Assembly (NCBI GenBank): GCA_944548615.1
Contig: OX155961.1
Coordinates: 13,591,304 to 13,655,303 of the forward strand
Direction: 5' to 3'
Length of the DNA stretch: 64,000 nt
From: Micropterix aruncella
Lineage: Eukaryota; Arthropoda; Insecta; Lepidoptera; Micropterigidae
The position numbers were made by a program, and so were the translations under genes. Shown here piece by piece: positions 45,380-55,929 of this stretch (within the stretch, counting starts at the first letter, position 1; every line of letters starts with the position of its first letter). The notes beneath the pieces are model-generated. The model was not told the origin of the DNA, did not search any database, and saw only the letters and a program-made list of their open reading frames with translations.

Positions 45380-46179
45380 AGTGTACACAGGCGCTGCATC
45401 TCTTTGCGGGAACATGCTTAGAGGTCTGTCCGGCCGGGACTTTTGCCTCGGAGACGTTCTCAACAATCGTGACGAACGAAAACGAAAAGAAAAGTCGTAC
45501 AAAACCGCTGACGGTCGAAGGCGAAGATGTCGAAAAGTCGACATCGCTAAGAAGAACGATTGTCGAACCGCAAGCGAACGGAACCGAGTTCAGCATGTAC
45601 AGCCAGGACGATATCGCTTCGTTCGAAAATGGGGAGGACATAGTCACAAACGATAACGAGTACGATAATTCGTTCTTCGAAGCGTCCGTAGAGAGTGAAA
45701 AGACGAACGCCAGTATTGAAAAGCGCATGGACGGTAGAGATATTATGATGCCCCAGCCGCCGAAAATATGTTTGCAGTGTCACTACACTTGCTTTACATG
45801 TAACGGATCGGCTGATCACCAATGCACCAGTTGCAAGACAGACGCTATCTTACTGAACAAAACGAACGAGGACGGAGCGATATATGGACAAGTGTGCTAT
45901 CTAGCGAATATCGTACCACAATTAGAAAAAGCATCGCATTACCAAAACTTAAACCTAATTTTAACGGTGTGCATGTTCATAATAACGATCGGAGTCTTAT
46001 ACGGACTGATCGTGTTGCTAATCAACAAATTCTCAAATAATCAAAGTCAAAATACATCGACATCTGGATACAACCGTTTGAGGCACACCGAAGACGAGAC
46101 AGACCCAGAAGTTGCGAGGCGTGCCATTATAAAGAATAGTCTTAACAATTTATCAGACAGCGATAGCGATGGAGGGTAG
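45380..46179 (+). CDS. Fur1: Furin exon: cysteine-rich, membrane and sorting tail
   Basis: Terminal exon in phase with the donor at 42538. It starts ECTQALHLFAGTCLEVCPAG, a furin-type cysteine repeat, followed by an acidic Glu/Asp/Asn-rich spacer of about 85 residues and a second cysteine block, ICLQCHYTCFTCNGS then CTSC. A membrane segment follows (LNLILTVCMFIITIGVLYGL and on through LLI), then a cytoplasmic tail of about 50 residues with YNRL and an acidic SDSDSDGG end before TAG at 46177-46179. In vertebrate furin a Tyr-based motif and a CK2-phosphorylated acidic cluster control trans-Golgi sorting; the resemblance here is in type, not sequence. Sequons NGT, NAS, NGS and NKT lie on the luminal side. 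Confidence 0.93.
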
Positions 46180-46284
46180 AACAAAACACAAAAACAATTA
46201 AGTGCCACAATATTTTTAATGTTATGTTCCTTTAGAGTTGACTCCTGCGCGTGTTTTATTAAAAGATTACACAAGAAACATTAC

Positions 46285-46692
46285 CCAACAAGTAAATATA
46301 TTATAAAGAATAAAAAACACGACAGCCGTTACAGAAAGTAAACTATTGTATATATAATTATTTTTATTACGGTTTTTTTAATGAAATATTATTGGTCCAT
46401 ATAGACACATGTATATTTCCGAAATGTATGCAATTAGACCTTTCATTTGAAACTAAACACGATAAATGTATGTTACTTTATTGACATTTGGTTATTTAAC
46501 AACTACTTACTTGATATTTGCACAGTTAAGGTTATCCTATGACACCCGGAATTACATAACGATTCTAATGATACTACACACTTCTTAATCGGTTTAAGCG
46601 TTTAGAAGTTATGGTGGAATAACGAAACGGAAACATACATAGATGAACACTGCATACATTACATACTTTTATTTAAATGGCAGTCATGTAAA
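46285..46692 (+). repeat. Interspersed repeat family Y, intact copy
   Basis: Uninterrupted copy with the blocks described at 3835-4290. It contains AGAAGTTATGGTGGAATAA, the empty site for the Helitron at 7875-8825. It begins about 105 bases after the furin stop codon. Confidence 0.8.
46309..46314 (+). terminator. Possible polyadenylation signal
   Basis: AATAAA about 130 bases after the stop at 46179, but it lies just inside the start of a family Y repeat, so the native signal may differ. Confidence 0.4.
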
Positions 46693-47859
46693 AATTATTC
46701 TTTTCATACACAAGCTGTCTCCTGAAATGTTTTAGGTTAAAAAAAAATATTTTATGTAGATATCAAGTAGAGTTTCGTCGAGGAATACACTTTTTTGGTT
46801 AGAAGACAGTTGCTTTAGCAATTATAGAGGTAATATCGGGGAGAAGAAACAGATTTTGATATACTGGTTTTTTTATGGAAGACCATTTTGTTTTGACCAC
46901 TTTTATAGAACAATCCGTCAGCAAAGCTATTTCTTCAAAAGCGTCATGTTTTTTTTTAAATCCCTGAATTCTCGGCACTGAATGTCCTAAATAATAGGTA
47001 TCTCTCTGATGAGGGTTTAAAAGTAAAGAACAACGTCTCTATTTCAATCCATCGTCATTTTTTTGCCACAGCGTGTTCACTAGATAACTCATTAACCTCA
47101 AACATCTTAACCTCAAAACTTAACACTCAACACTTAACCTCAAAAATCGTGTTGGGAATGAAACATACCCTTCCCCTCCTCACTCGCGCGAGTAATGTTT
47201 TCTAAGTGCCACGGAAAACGGAAACATTGTGTTTGCATACCCAAATGTGTAAGGCTATACCCCCTTTGTTTCGATGTTTTTGTGTATTGTTTAAAAAAAA
47301 CACGCGCAGGAAACCCTGCTTTATTTTAGCATTTTTTGCTACGAGTAGTTCTTTCCTTTTTCACAGTCTTACCCTTAAAGAGCATCAATCACTCTTCTTT
47401 TTGGTTGTGTCAAATTTTGAGGCTTAAACAACAAGGTTGTGATTTACATGATAGATTAGATAACGGATCAAATAGATGTATTTTATTTTTTAAAGATTTA
47501 GTACGCTGGTATATTGTACTAGTCCTGTCTTATCTTTGTTTCGACTTATGTGATATTCTTCACAAAATAGGATGTAATTTATGTCATAGTTTCTATCAAT
47601 AAATGAGGCGTTAAGTCTTATTTTTTTTATTTAAAACCAAGACGCCTCTGTTACTTTTTTTCAGACATTTGTCATTAAAATAACTAGACTAAGTAGAATT
47701 GTGCATATTTTTGTAAAAATATCTATAAAATGGAACCGTACTTTGATAGTAACCCGAATTAAAATAAAAGTGATCGAACTATGTGTTTTATTTTTAATTT
47801 GGTAAAAATATGGATTTATGTAATTAAGAAACATTGGTTTGGTTTGGTGGTATTTGGTT
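46693..47859. other. Intergenic, nothing recognised
   Basis: AT-rich sequence with small open frames on the + strand (for example 47206-47427) that resemble nothing I know. A short block of repeated CTTAACCTCAAA lies near 47090-47140. Confidence 0.5.
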
Positions 47860-48370
47860 TTAGCAGTATCTTAACTGTGCCTTCGCTGATAATACGAGGT
47901 AAGAATATTGTAATTTTGAAATCAAATATTGATAAATTAAATTTAAAAAACAAGATAAAATAAAAATACTACCGCCATCTATAGGTGATGTAAAGTTGCT
48001 TCGCTATTTGTTAATTGAGCGAGTGGTGCCGTCTAGCGGAGATTTTGATGCAATGTTAATGATTTTAATCGTTAATAGATGGCAGTATTTTTTTTTTTTT
48101 AAAGTTCATTAATTGTGATTAAAAACTTTGTACTATCGTAACTGTGTCATCGCTGGTATTGCGAGGAAAGAATATTATCATTATGAAATCATTGCTAAAT
48201 TAAATTAAAAATAGAAAATAAAATTACTACCGCCCTCTATCGGTGATCTAAAATTACTTTACTGTAAAGTTACTTTAATTTAACGAGTGATGCCCTCTAG
48301 CGAAGATTTTAAGGCGATGTAAATTATTTTAATCGTTAACAGAGGGCGGTATTCTTTTTTATACCAATTT
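47860..48370. repeat. Diverged tandem duplication, ~260-bp unit
   Basis: Two units share in order ATCTTAACTGTG/ATCGTAACTGTG, TCGCTG, CGAGG.AAGAATATT, ACTACCGCC.TCTAT.GGTG, GAGTG.TGCC.TCTAGCG, TTTTAATCGTTAA.AGA and GGC.GTATT. Within each unit ACTACCGCCNTCTAT and the A.AG(A/G)GGC.GTAT block face each other as an inverted pair. Confidence 0.8.
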
Positions 48371-48949
48371 ATTAAAGTTAGCTGATTGTGATTAAAAGTT
48401 CGCAGATTGTGAAAACAAGACACACTCTCGTTTTAAAACTGGATCTCCCGTCGAAGCGCTTGTGTTCACAAATACCCATTTATAACTATGATTTTATAGG
48501 ATACTTTGACAAGTTCACTCTGAAAATGTTTCACAAAGGTTGTTGTTGAAAAACTTAATTGTACACCAAAGTATAGAAATAGGTAGGCAAATTTCCTAGC
48601 AGCAATATCTGCTGGCCGAACCGCCAGGGTTAGAACCAAATAGTTATGATGTGACTATTTGGTTGACGCAGTAGAAATAATAAAAGTTAACTCGTAAGCA
48701 ACAAAATTATAAACGTTACGTTTATATAGGGAATACAGAGTATTTATTTCAATTATATCACAATTGTTAGGTTTGACCAAGTGTATTAAATTTATCTTAA
48801 ATAAGGTACCCAATTTAACAAAGAATGATATAAAGTAAATTACTAATATTAGGTATTCCAATTAACAATACAGGCTAATATAACAATTGACATTAAAAAT
48901 TAGTATATCAAATTACATTGGTAAGTATGATGTTATTTTCAAAGTATTT
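48371..48949. other. Intergenic, nothing recognised
   Basis: AT-rich, without matches to the other repeats in the window and without a coding signal. Confidence 0.5.
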
Positions 48950-50640
48950 TAAAATGTCGTTATGCGCGTACATGTTGATTTTAAGAAGATACACCTGGAT
49001 AGAGAACTTGGAGATATCACATTTTAATCGCCTTTAATTTATCAGGCAATTTATTTAAAAGTTTAAGTTCTTTGTAGAGACTAGTCGCCTGGAACTTGGT
49101 CATACGTGGTATGATCGGTTGGAGGTAATGGATTTTATTCCTGCTATCATGCCGATGTATTCCCTCGTAGGATATTTCCAAGCTCTTATTGCAATAGAAT
49201 TCGCAAAGATCTTCAGGAGACAACATATTGAGATGTCAACCACAACGGGCGAACCCGTCACCGCAGGACGTTTTAACGATTCATCGTTCTATCGACCGTG
49301 CAGTGAGCGTAGAAGACTTTGGACATAACAAATCCGACGTCTAGCTACGCCACAACCCGTTAGAGACCAACGCCTTACCGCGAGTAGCCAGGTAATGTTA
49401 CCTGGCGGGCGGCACTCGCGCCCTAACTACCAATTGTGACCAGATTTCTCCGGTCTCTCGATTGGTTCCGAGTTCGAGGTCGCTTGCGCGGTCCTCTCCC
49501 TTACGAAGCGGTGAAACGGAGTATACCGAATCTATCGCGGACCAAGGCGTCCTTTGCCCGACTCTGAACCGGGATCGGATGGCCAGTGGTCATTTCAAGA
49601 GCAGTCGCCGTAAGGTAGACAACTACCCCCGCTCTATAGGAAACAATACAGTTCCCAGACTCCCCCGATTGTTAGTCGGAGAGCACAATCGATTGGCTTG
49701 CGCCGCTCGGTGCGCAGACCGTCCAGGAGCGCCAGAGGATTGATTCCCAGGGGAGACTGGTTGACCCAGTGTCCTACCCAGGCTCGCACCCCATTCGTGG
49801 AAGCCATCGGATGGGTGTTGACCCGTGAGTGTGACCGACCCTGAAACAGAATGGGTCTTCGTGGCCAACTCAGCAAGGGCCCATTAGCTCCCCAGGAGAC
49901 AACAATGCTCCCATTAGGAGACAACAATGCGTATACTGTCAATATTCCCAGTTTTTGGACGGGTTCACGACATGACTGTCGTGGATCAACACATACTATC
50001 GCACGTATGGCTCTTTTCTGTAGAGTGAATACACCTTTCATGTGCGCTGCAGTATCCCAAAGAAGATTACCATATGATGTGATTGCCATAGATGTGATTT
50101 AACCAGCGCGTCATAGGCCGATATCACATTAGATCTCTCCATACAACTCTTGATGCGTAATAGATTATAGCAGGCTGACGGCAGTTTGGACTTTACACCC
50201 TCTGTCTATAATTCCAAGACATTTTTTTTATCCAGGAGTAGTTAGAGGAATTTAACTTCAACCGGGTAGTTATTTCTGATAATTATGATCTAAGATGATT
50301 TCTTACTGTTAAAATTTAAAATAACCATTTTAGGCATATTTAGAGACATCTTGTTCGCATTGAACCGATCATCAAATTCACTAAGAGATGTATCGATATT
50401 GGTTATGAGCGTATTAATGTTGTCAGCTTCAACTACAGCACTAGTATCGTCTGCAAATTGGGAGACTTAACATTTAGTTAAATTTGGTATCAGGTCATTT
50501 ATATAAACGATGAAAAGCAATGTCTAAGATTTGAGCCTAGGGGTACTCCAATACTGACAGTAAGTATTTCGGAAGTTGCTACGGACTCGAGCAGAGCAGC
50601 GGACGGACTTGTTTTGCAAATAAGTCTTGAATAGGTTGAA
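48950..50640 (-). pseudogene. Jockey-like LINE with RT palm, split by family G
   Basis: On the minus strand, with stops and frame breaks: a GVPQGS-like SVGVPQGSNL near 50560, QFADDTSAVVEADNINTL with the catalytic FADD near 50450, FNANKMSLNMPKMVILNFNS, then VFTLQKRAIRAIVCVDPRQS, KLGILTVYAL and, beyond a family G insertion at 49226-49893, SYEGIHRHDSRNKIHYLQPI and LNKLPDKLKAIKM. This is the RT domain and C-terminus of a jockey/CR1-type LINE. It is longer than the copy at 16030-16690, and both are inactive. Confidence 0.88.
49226..49893 (+). mobile_element. Family G, copy 5 (subfamily 2), inside a LINE
   Basis: Flanked by AGGAGACAACA at 49215-49225 and 49894-49904. The right flank is repeated once more (49916-49926) with CTCCCATT between. 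It begins TATTGAGATGTCAACCACAA, then the GGGCGAACCC hairpin and GTCACC, and ends GGGCCCATTAGCTCCCC. The LINE copy at 16030-16690 shows the uninterrupted site. Nearly identical over its length to 58441-59102. Confidence 0.88.
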
Positions 50641-51289
50641 TATATACTCTATGCAGGAAATTGGTATACCAGCGGGTGCTTATTCTTTCGAATAGTCCGA
50701 CTGTAAAGAGATAGGTGGCTTGGAGCGAGGAGGATAATAATAAAGAAAAACACACACTTTACTGTTTTTTTCTTCTTGAAGTTCCTATCATATATATAAC
50801 GAAAATTAACGTGCAGAATGTAACAATGTAATATAATAAATATGTACTTTTAAGCGAAGCTCGGTCGGTTCTAGCTTTGATTATACGAGTAGCATTGATT
50901 ATATATGGCATTAGGTTGCTCATTGTTGTACTACCGTTTGACACCTAGGACTACTATGAAATGCAACGTGTATATATATATCAATATATACATAGATTAT
51001 AGATCAATGTTGTGGATATATAGATATCCAACAAGACAAGACTAGATCAGTATTGTGGATATATAGATATATCAACATATAGATTAATATGGCTATAGAT
51101 CCAAATATTGATCAATATTCTTTTATGTTCAGTACCTCAATTGATAGCGTTGTAATCACGCATATAGGGTTTCCAATCTCAAAATAAAATATATGTATAC
51201 AAAACATTTTTTAAATCACAGCTCTTATTATTCTTATCTAAAGACGTATATTTTAGGTAGAGAGGTTTTCAACACTTAATAATTAGGCG
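50641..51289. other. Intergenic, low complexity
   Basis: Contains a block of ATAGATATATCAA-type AT repeats at 50970-51080 and a fragment of the repeat seen in the tandem units at 14984-15290 (AGCATTGATTATATATGGCA). No gene. Confidence 0.5.
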
Positions 51290-51540
51290 CTTTAATGTTG
51301 AAATAGACTAATAAATGGCATTCAAATCTATCCGTATTATATCTGTAAAGTAATCAACCTGCATATATAAAAATAATATAAATGGATCCAATGATTTTAT
51401 GTTATTGTTGATACCATTGGTTAATGGATTTTTAATAATCAATCAGTTCTTTATTAAAAATTCATTATCAATGTCATTATACGAGTTGTCGATCGTGCCT
51501 TTTTTTCGACGAAACTGGTGCACCGTTAGTTTTAACTTCG
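51290..51540. repeat. Dispersed repeat V, copy 2
   Basis: Contains CGCTTTAATGTTGAAATAGA, a GGCATTCAAATCTATCCGTA block, AGTAATCAACCTGCATATAT and ATTCATTATCAATGTCATTA in the order of 34790-35110. Confidence 0.65.
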
Positions 51541-52514
51541 TTGACAATATTATGATCTGAAATTCATTTTACCGCTCAGTAAATCATCGATTCCCAGGAT
51601 AGAGAATATTTTATTATATGAGAGTGTACCTATAGCTTTTATTACGTATAAAATTATAACTATATAAATAATACAGTAAAAAACCTAGAAGAGCATCGTA
51701 ACAAAAGGATGGCATGGAAGACGAGGAGAGGGGATTGGGGATTTTGATTTATGCAGGGTAAATTTAAGTTGTAAAGAGAATTTTATTTGTGACCATGTCA
51801 CCTTTCAGGGATTTCAGTGATTTTTTGAGCGTAGCTGATTAGCGTATCCAAAGAAGCAGAGAGAGAGAAAGGGAGAGATTCCAGTGGCGAGATCACTGCA
51901 CTGCAAAGGATTTGGTGAAAAGGATCAAATAATGCTGAGCGTAATGAGGCCATGAGAGGACAGTTGTGAATAGAGGTCATAAAGAAAGTGGCGTAGGTTT
52001 CTGTGGGGGACACGGAGCAGCAGAGTAAGAATTTAAAGACTGCTAGAGTCTCTGATAGGAAGCCATTCGATTTGTTTGCGAAAGGTGGAGCTGTGGTCAA
52101 TCTTTTTCAGCTAGAAAATGATTTGTATGCAGGCGAAAACGAATCGTATATTGAATTATTTCAAGTTTGTCTAGAAGTTTCTTGTTCGCACCCAAAAAAG
52201 AGTCCCTACTCGATCTTTCATGGCAAGGGGAGCAACGTTGGGACTGAGGCTCACCGCGCACTGTGTTGAAATTCCGTGCATTTTATTTTCGGAAAATCCG
52301 AGAACTGTAGAACCACACGGTGACACGCGAACTACGGAAAAAATCGCTCAGGATTTAAATTCTTAGGATTGCTACAGATTTTTTGCGGTAGTTCGCCGGA
52401 GACTTGTGTAATCAACGAATGGTAAAAAACGAAAATTTCGCCGACATTGCCCGTACCATATAAATGCAGATTTTACCGTGGCGTAAAAAACGTACCGCAA
52501 CGCTCCGCACAGAA
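51541..52514. other. Intergenic, unrecognised open frames
   Basis: Two overlapping open frames, 51798-52100 (minus) and 52003-52269 (plus), of about 90-100 codons. The plus frame has RKPFDLFAKGGAVVNLF, but I recognise no family in either. Possibly a retroelement fragment. 52270-52514 shows nothing. Confidence 0.3.
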
Positions 52515-53216
52515 GTAGGGCGAATCCGTCACCCCAGGCATGTATAACGATATGGATCGTTCTGTCAGCCGTGGGATGAGCGTAGAAGACTTGGGGACAA
52601 GACAATCTACTGTCTAGTTCACCAGCAACCCGTTAGAGACCGACGCCTTACGGCGAGGCACCGGGAAAGGTAACCAGCGGGCAACCTCACCCCCTAACTC
52701 CCAGTTTTAGCAGGATATCTCCGTCTGGAATTACCTAACCTTCAGGATACCTCCGTCCTCCCGAGTGGTTACGGGTCCAAAGTCGCTTACGCGACATCTA
52801 CCTGTTGTATTACAGCGGTAATTCAGTTTGAATTTATCGCGAACCTGGGCGTTGTATGCCCGTAGTGCCTGGTCCACTCATGGGATCGAGTGGTCCAAGG
52901 TCATTTCAAGAGTGGCATGACAACAGCTCAACATGCACCCCCGCTGCTTAGGAAACAGTGTATTTCCATAGTTTCCAGACCCCTTCATCAATTAGTCAGA
53001 ATGCACAACCGATTCGCTTCGCCGACCGGTCCGCAAACCGTTCAGTGGCGCCGGGATGCAATCCCGCCGGAAGAAGCCGGTCCACCAGCTCTGAGGCCCG
53101 AGACACGGAAGTCTTACCCGGGGTAGCCTTTCACTCAAGGAGGCTTCTGAATAGGAGCTGAATCGTGAGTTGAGCCGATCCAAGAACAAAATGGATCTTG
53201 TGGCCAAGCTGCACGT
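52515..53216 (+). mobile_element. Family G, copy 6 (subfamily 1)
   Basis: Starts AGTAGGGCGAATCCGTCACC. Compared with other copies, the stretch between two GGGCG strings (about 20 bases including GTGTCGACTAC) is missing, as after a deletion at short direct repeats. It continues through GAGCGTAGAAGACTTGGGGA and ends near GATCTTGTGGCCAAGCTGCA. Overall close to 22851-23472. Confidence 0.82.
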
Positions 53217-53579
53217 TGATTCGTCAGTCGAGCGCTCACACTCGGCGCGTCAATACGTTTAGTTGTGCAGCTTGGAAGTGTCTCTGACACGTAAGGTCAG
53301 TATTAATGCTCGTGATCTCTTAAATAGTATACGTCTGTATTAATATTCGTGACACTAGTATTGTATAGGTATAATAAAGAAATTTGACAAAGATGAATCT
53401 AAATAATTCAGTACAGCTGGTTTATGTTAATTATTAATGTAGAAGACTTCAATTAATATTGTCTCAAGAAGTGTCAAATAAATGTTGATTCCAAATAAAA
53501 ATGATGTTTTTTTTAATATTTTCTAAATATATTTTTAACAATCGGAACATATTTTAAATAACTTATGTTGTTATTAGTA

Positions 53580-53870
53580 TATAATAACACCACAGTATAC
53601 CAAAAGAGCAGTAGAAGCACTTTCGGGCGACAGGGTATTGCGGGGATAGGGTGCGAGTGTAGTAAGGAGAGGGGTACATCTTGACGAACGCCTTTGGTTA
53701 ACATTACGCGCGTGTGAAGGTTGGCGAATTTCTCAAACGTTGGAACATCTGCGTTGACGGAGTAGACATCTGACAGCAATATGCGAGCCCTTGGATTCGT
53801 GACGTAGCTCGCTTCGTTTTCAGTTTTGTTCTAAGAGACGCTACTGTCTGGTATACTGTGGTAACACTAT
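53580..53870. mobile_element. MITE with CACAGTATACCA ends
   Basis: Left ATAACACCACAGTATACCA and right TGGTATACTGTGGTAACAC are inverted repeats, with AGCAGTAG and CTACTGT extending them. About 290 bases with a GC-richer middle. Non-coding. Confidence 0.75.
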
Positions 53871-53946
53871 TTATTGATTATTTCGCAGCCGTCTGAAAGA
53901 CGTCACATCAGCATCCATGACCTGGCTAAACCACGTCACTATAATA

Positions 53947-54235
53947 CTTAAATGTTTATTTGTTTGTTTGTTTCTATTCTTTATTGTGAAATTTCGCAAT
54001 GGGCGGGTTTATTGTTATACAACAATCTCTTACAACCAGCCCTACTATGAAGTATTTATATGTTTGTGTAAGTGTGTGTCTTGTTATTGCATTTGATCGA
54101 CATAATTGAAATACAATTCCGTTAATTTTATCCCAACGGAAAATGGTGACCTAGCCTGGAATCGAACCCGAAACCTTACAATGTAAGATCAGGTGACCTA
54201 ACCACTATGCCATTGGGCCGTGCCCGGTGGCAAGA
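53947..54235 (-). mobile_element. tRNA-derived SINE
   Basis: On the minus strand the head carries perfect RNA polymerase III promoter boxes: A box TGGCATAGTGG (54212-54202) and B box GGTTCGATTCC (54168-54158), 33 bases apart. A body follows and the 3' end is an (AAAC)n-type tail at 53948-53972. The stem pattern is not that of a functional tRNA, so this is a SINE head rather than a tRNA gene. Confidence 0.85.
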
Positions 54236-54312
54236 AAACGTTAGATTACATGAGCCGAATTATAGTGAAACTAATGTATGCGTAAACGAGTTTTATTGCT
54301 AATCAAATGATG

Positions 54313-55081
54313 TTAAAAATTACCCAAATAGAAAATAAAATAGACGAACTTTTCGGATTTTGGCCTCACTGACCTTTTTAGTATTATGTCATAGCTAATA
54401 TTAGCCGTTATTTCAGCTTCAATTGATAGAATTGATAAAGCAGATAGTCTCTCTTGGGTCATCGTGCTTCTCAAGTAGGTTTTAATCAATTTTAACTTTG
54501 AGAAGCTTCTCTCAGCGGAAGTTGTACTGACGGGAACTGTGAGCATGATTCTAATTGCTATGTAAACATTTGGATATATTTCTTCCAAATTATTTTTTAA
54601 AATGTACTGAATGAGTTGTTTCGCGTCGTTGACAGAGTCAAGTGAATTCGCTTCTAAAAGCTGTAGCTCTTCATATAGCTCGAAAGGCAGTAAAGCACGA
54701 AAGGCAGTAAAAAGGAAAGCAGCCTTCCCGCAGTATTGTACCTAAATCATTACAATGCTTGAGAAGGTTCTCTTTGATATCGATTTCAAATAACTGATAT
54801 CTTATGATATCAGTTATTTGAAATCGAATAAATATACCAAATTGTTTAAAATTGTTCAATATAATAAAACCAAATTGTTCAAAATATTCATTGAGCGCTT
54901 TAAATCGACATTCGGTGTCGACTATAATAGCATCTATCATTGTGGTAAAAAAGTTAACTCTGTTATGTATTTCAAAAGATAGAATAGGTTCATCAATATG
55001 TTCATAATCGAACATTCGTTTTTTCCTGGCTGTTCTTTTATCTTTAAATTGACACTGAATTTCGAAAGTACTTTTCTCCAC
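54313..55081 (-). pseudogene. hAT-type transposase relic, C-terminal part
   Basis: The minus strand encodes MEEIYPNVYIAIRIMLTVPV followed by STTSAERSFSKLKLIKTYLR and LSALSILSIE, the C-terminal dimerisation domain of hAT transposases, close to the ZMYM-type group. Further upstream (54671-55081) an open piece with FFTTMIDAIIVDTECRFKAL matches the same type of protein. The two pieces are out of frame, and the upstream one contains an inverted duplication at 54780-54827. N-terminal domain and catalytic Asp residues are not found. Inactive. Confidence 0.82.
54780..54827. repeat. Perfect palindrome inside the hAT relic
   Basis: Two exactly complementary 22-base arms (54780-54801 and 54806-54827) around TTAT. 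The arm reads TCGATTTCAAATAACTGATA plus TC. The palindrome lies in former coding sequence, so it probably arose by an inverted duplication of a short piece. Confidence 0.9.
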
Positions 55082-55325
55082 AAATAAATTTTAAATAATT
55101 TGTAAAACTTTTGCGAGGTCCCCTCAGGTGCGAGGCCGTCGGCGGTCGCCGACGTCGCCGACGCCTAGCGCCGCCATTGGATGGCAGTCATAGTTTCAAA
55201 CATTGATACATCTTCTATTATGTTAATATGGCGGCTTTCGTGATATGGCAGTATGCCGGCACACTATAAATGGTGCGCTAAACACCCCTATTCGGTATCC
55301 TATCTCGTAATAAAATAAAAATATT

Positions 55326-55562
55326 ATGACAAACGAATATTTAAATCATATGGTAACTGTAATGGTATCTTTCCGTGTACCATCGCGACTCACTCGCCAA
55401 ACGGAGTTGTTCCACCTTCCTCAGGTTAGCACTTATTATGCACAAAACTGTTTTATGTATAGGGTATATAAAATTTGTAATACGCAGCTCGGCGATATTG
55501 ACGTATTTAATATCGCTCTTAAGAAAGCAATGATTAATGACGGTGTTTACATATTATTGTAA
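55326..55562 (+). pseudogene. LINE ORF2 C-terminal fragment
   Basis: Contains FRVPSRLTRQTELFHLP, STYYAQNCFMYRVYKICN and LGDIDVFNIALKKAMIND before TAA. The R..LF..P...T.Y..N....R....N....DVF pattern matches the tail of the LINE at 26608-27222. 5' truncated, with an AT-rich 3' region to about 55850. Confidence 0.75.
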
Positions 55563-55929
55563 TCGTTATATATAATATAATATTAATAATATGTATTCTA
55601 GAACATATTTAAATAATATGTATTGCTACATTATGGAACGTGTATCCACATACAATTTTATTTACTTATTATGACTCCTTCCTTTCCAGTTTCCTCCTTT
55701 TCCCTATGTGTGTTTATTCTTTAGCAAAAAAATATGTTAAGTGTTTAAATTATGAATGTTTAAGTGGAAACATATAATTATCTGATAATGTTGTACCAAA
55801 TGTATTGTACAGCTGTATGTTTCCTAAACAATAATAAAATAAAATAAAAATAGCTCCTACATTTTAATATTGTTTATATAAAGAGTTTAATTTTTCAATC
55901 GGCTTACAAGTAATAAGTGCCGTCTTACG

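Noticed and set aside
47781..47963. Small hydrophobic open frame as a gene
   Set aside because: Overlaps the start of the diverged tandem repeat, AT-rich composition, no conserved features or splice context.
49462..50089. Open frames in family G copies (for example 49462-49743, 58537-58959) as protein genes
   Set aside because: Length, frame and ends differ between copies and both strands are open because of high GC. No conserved domain was recognised.
54130..54235. A functional tRNA gene on the minus strand
   Set aside because: A and B boxes are perfect, but the anticodon and acceptor stems do not form, and a SINE body with an AAAC tail follows.
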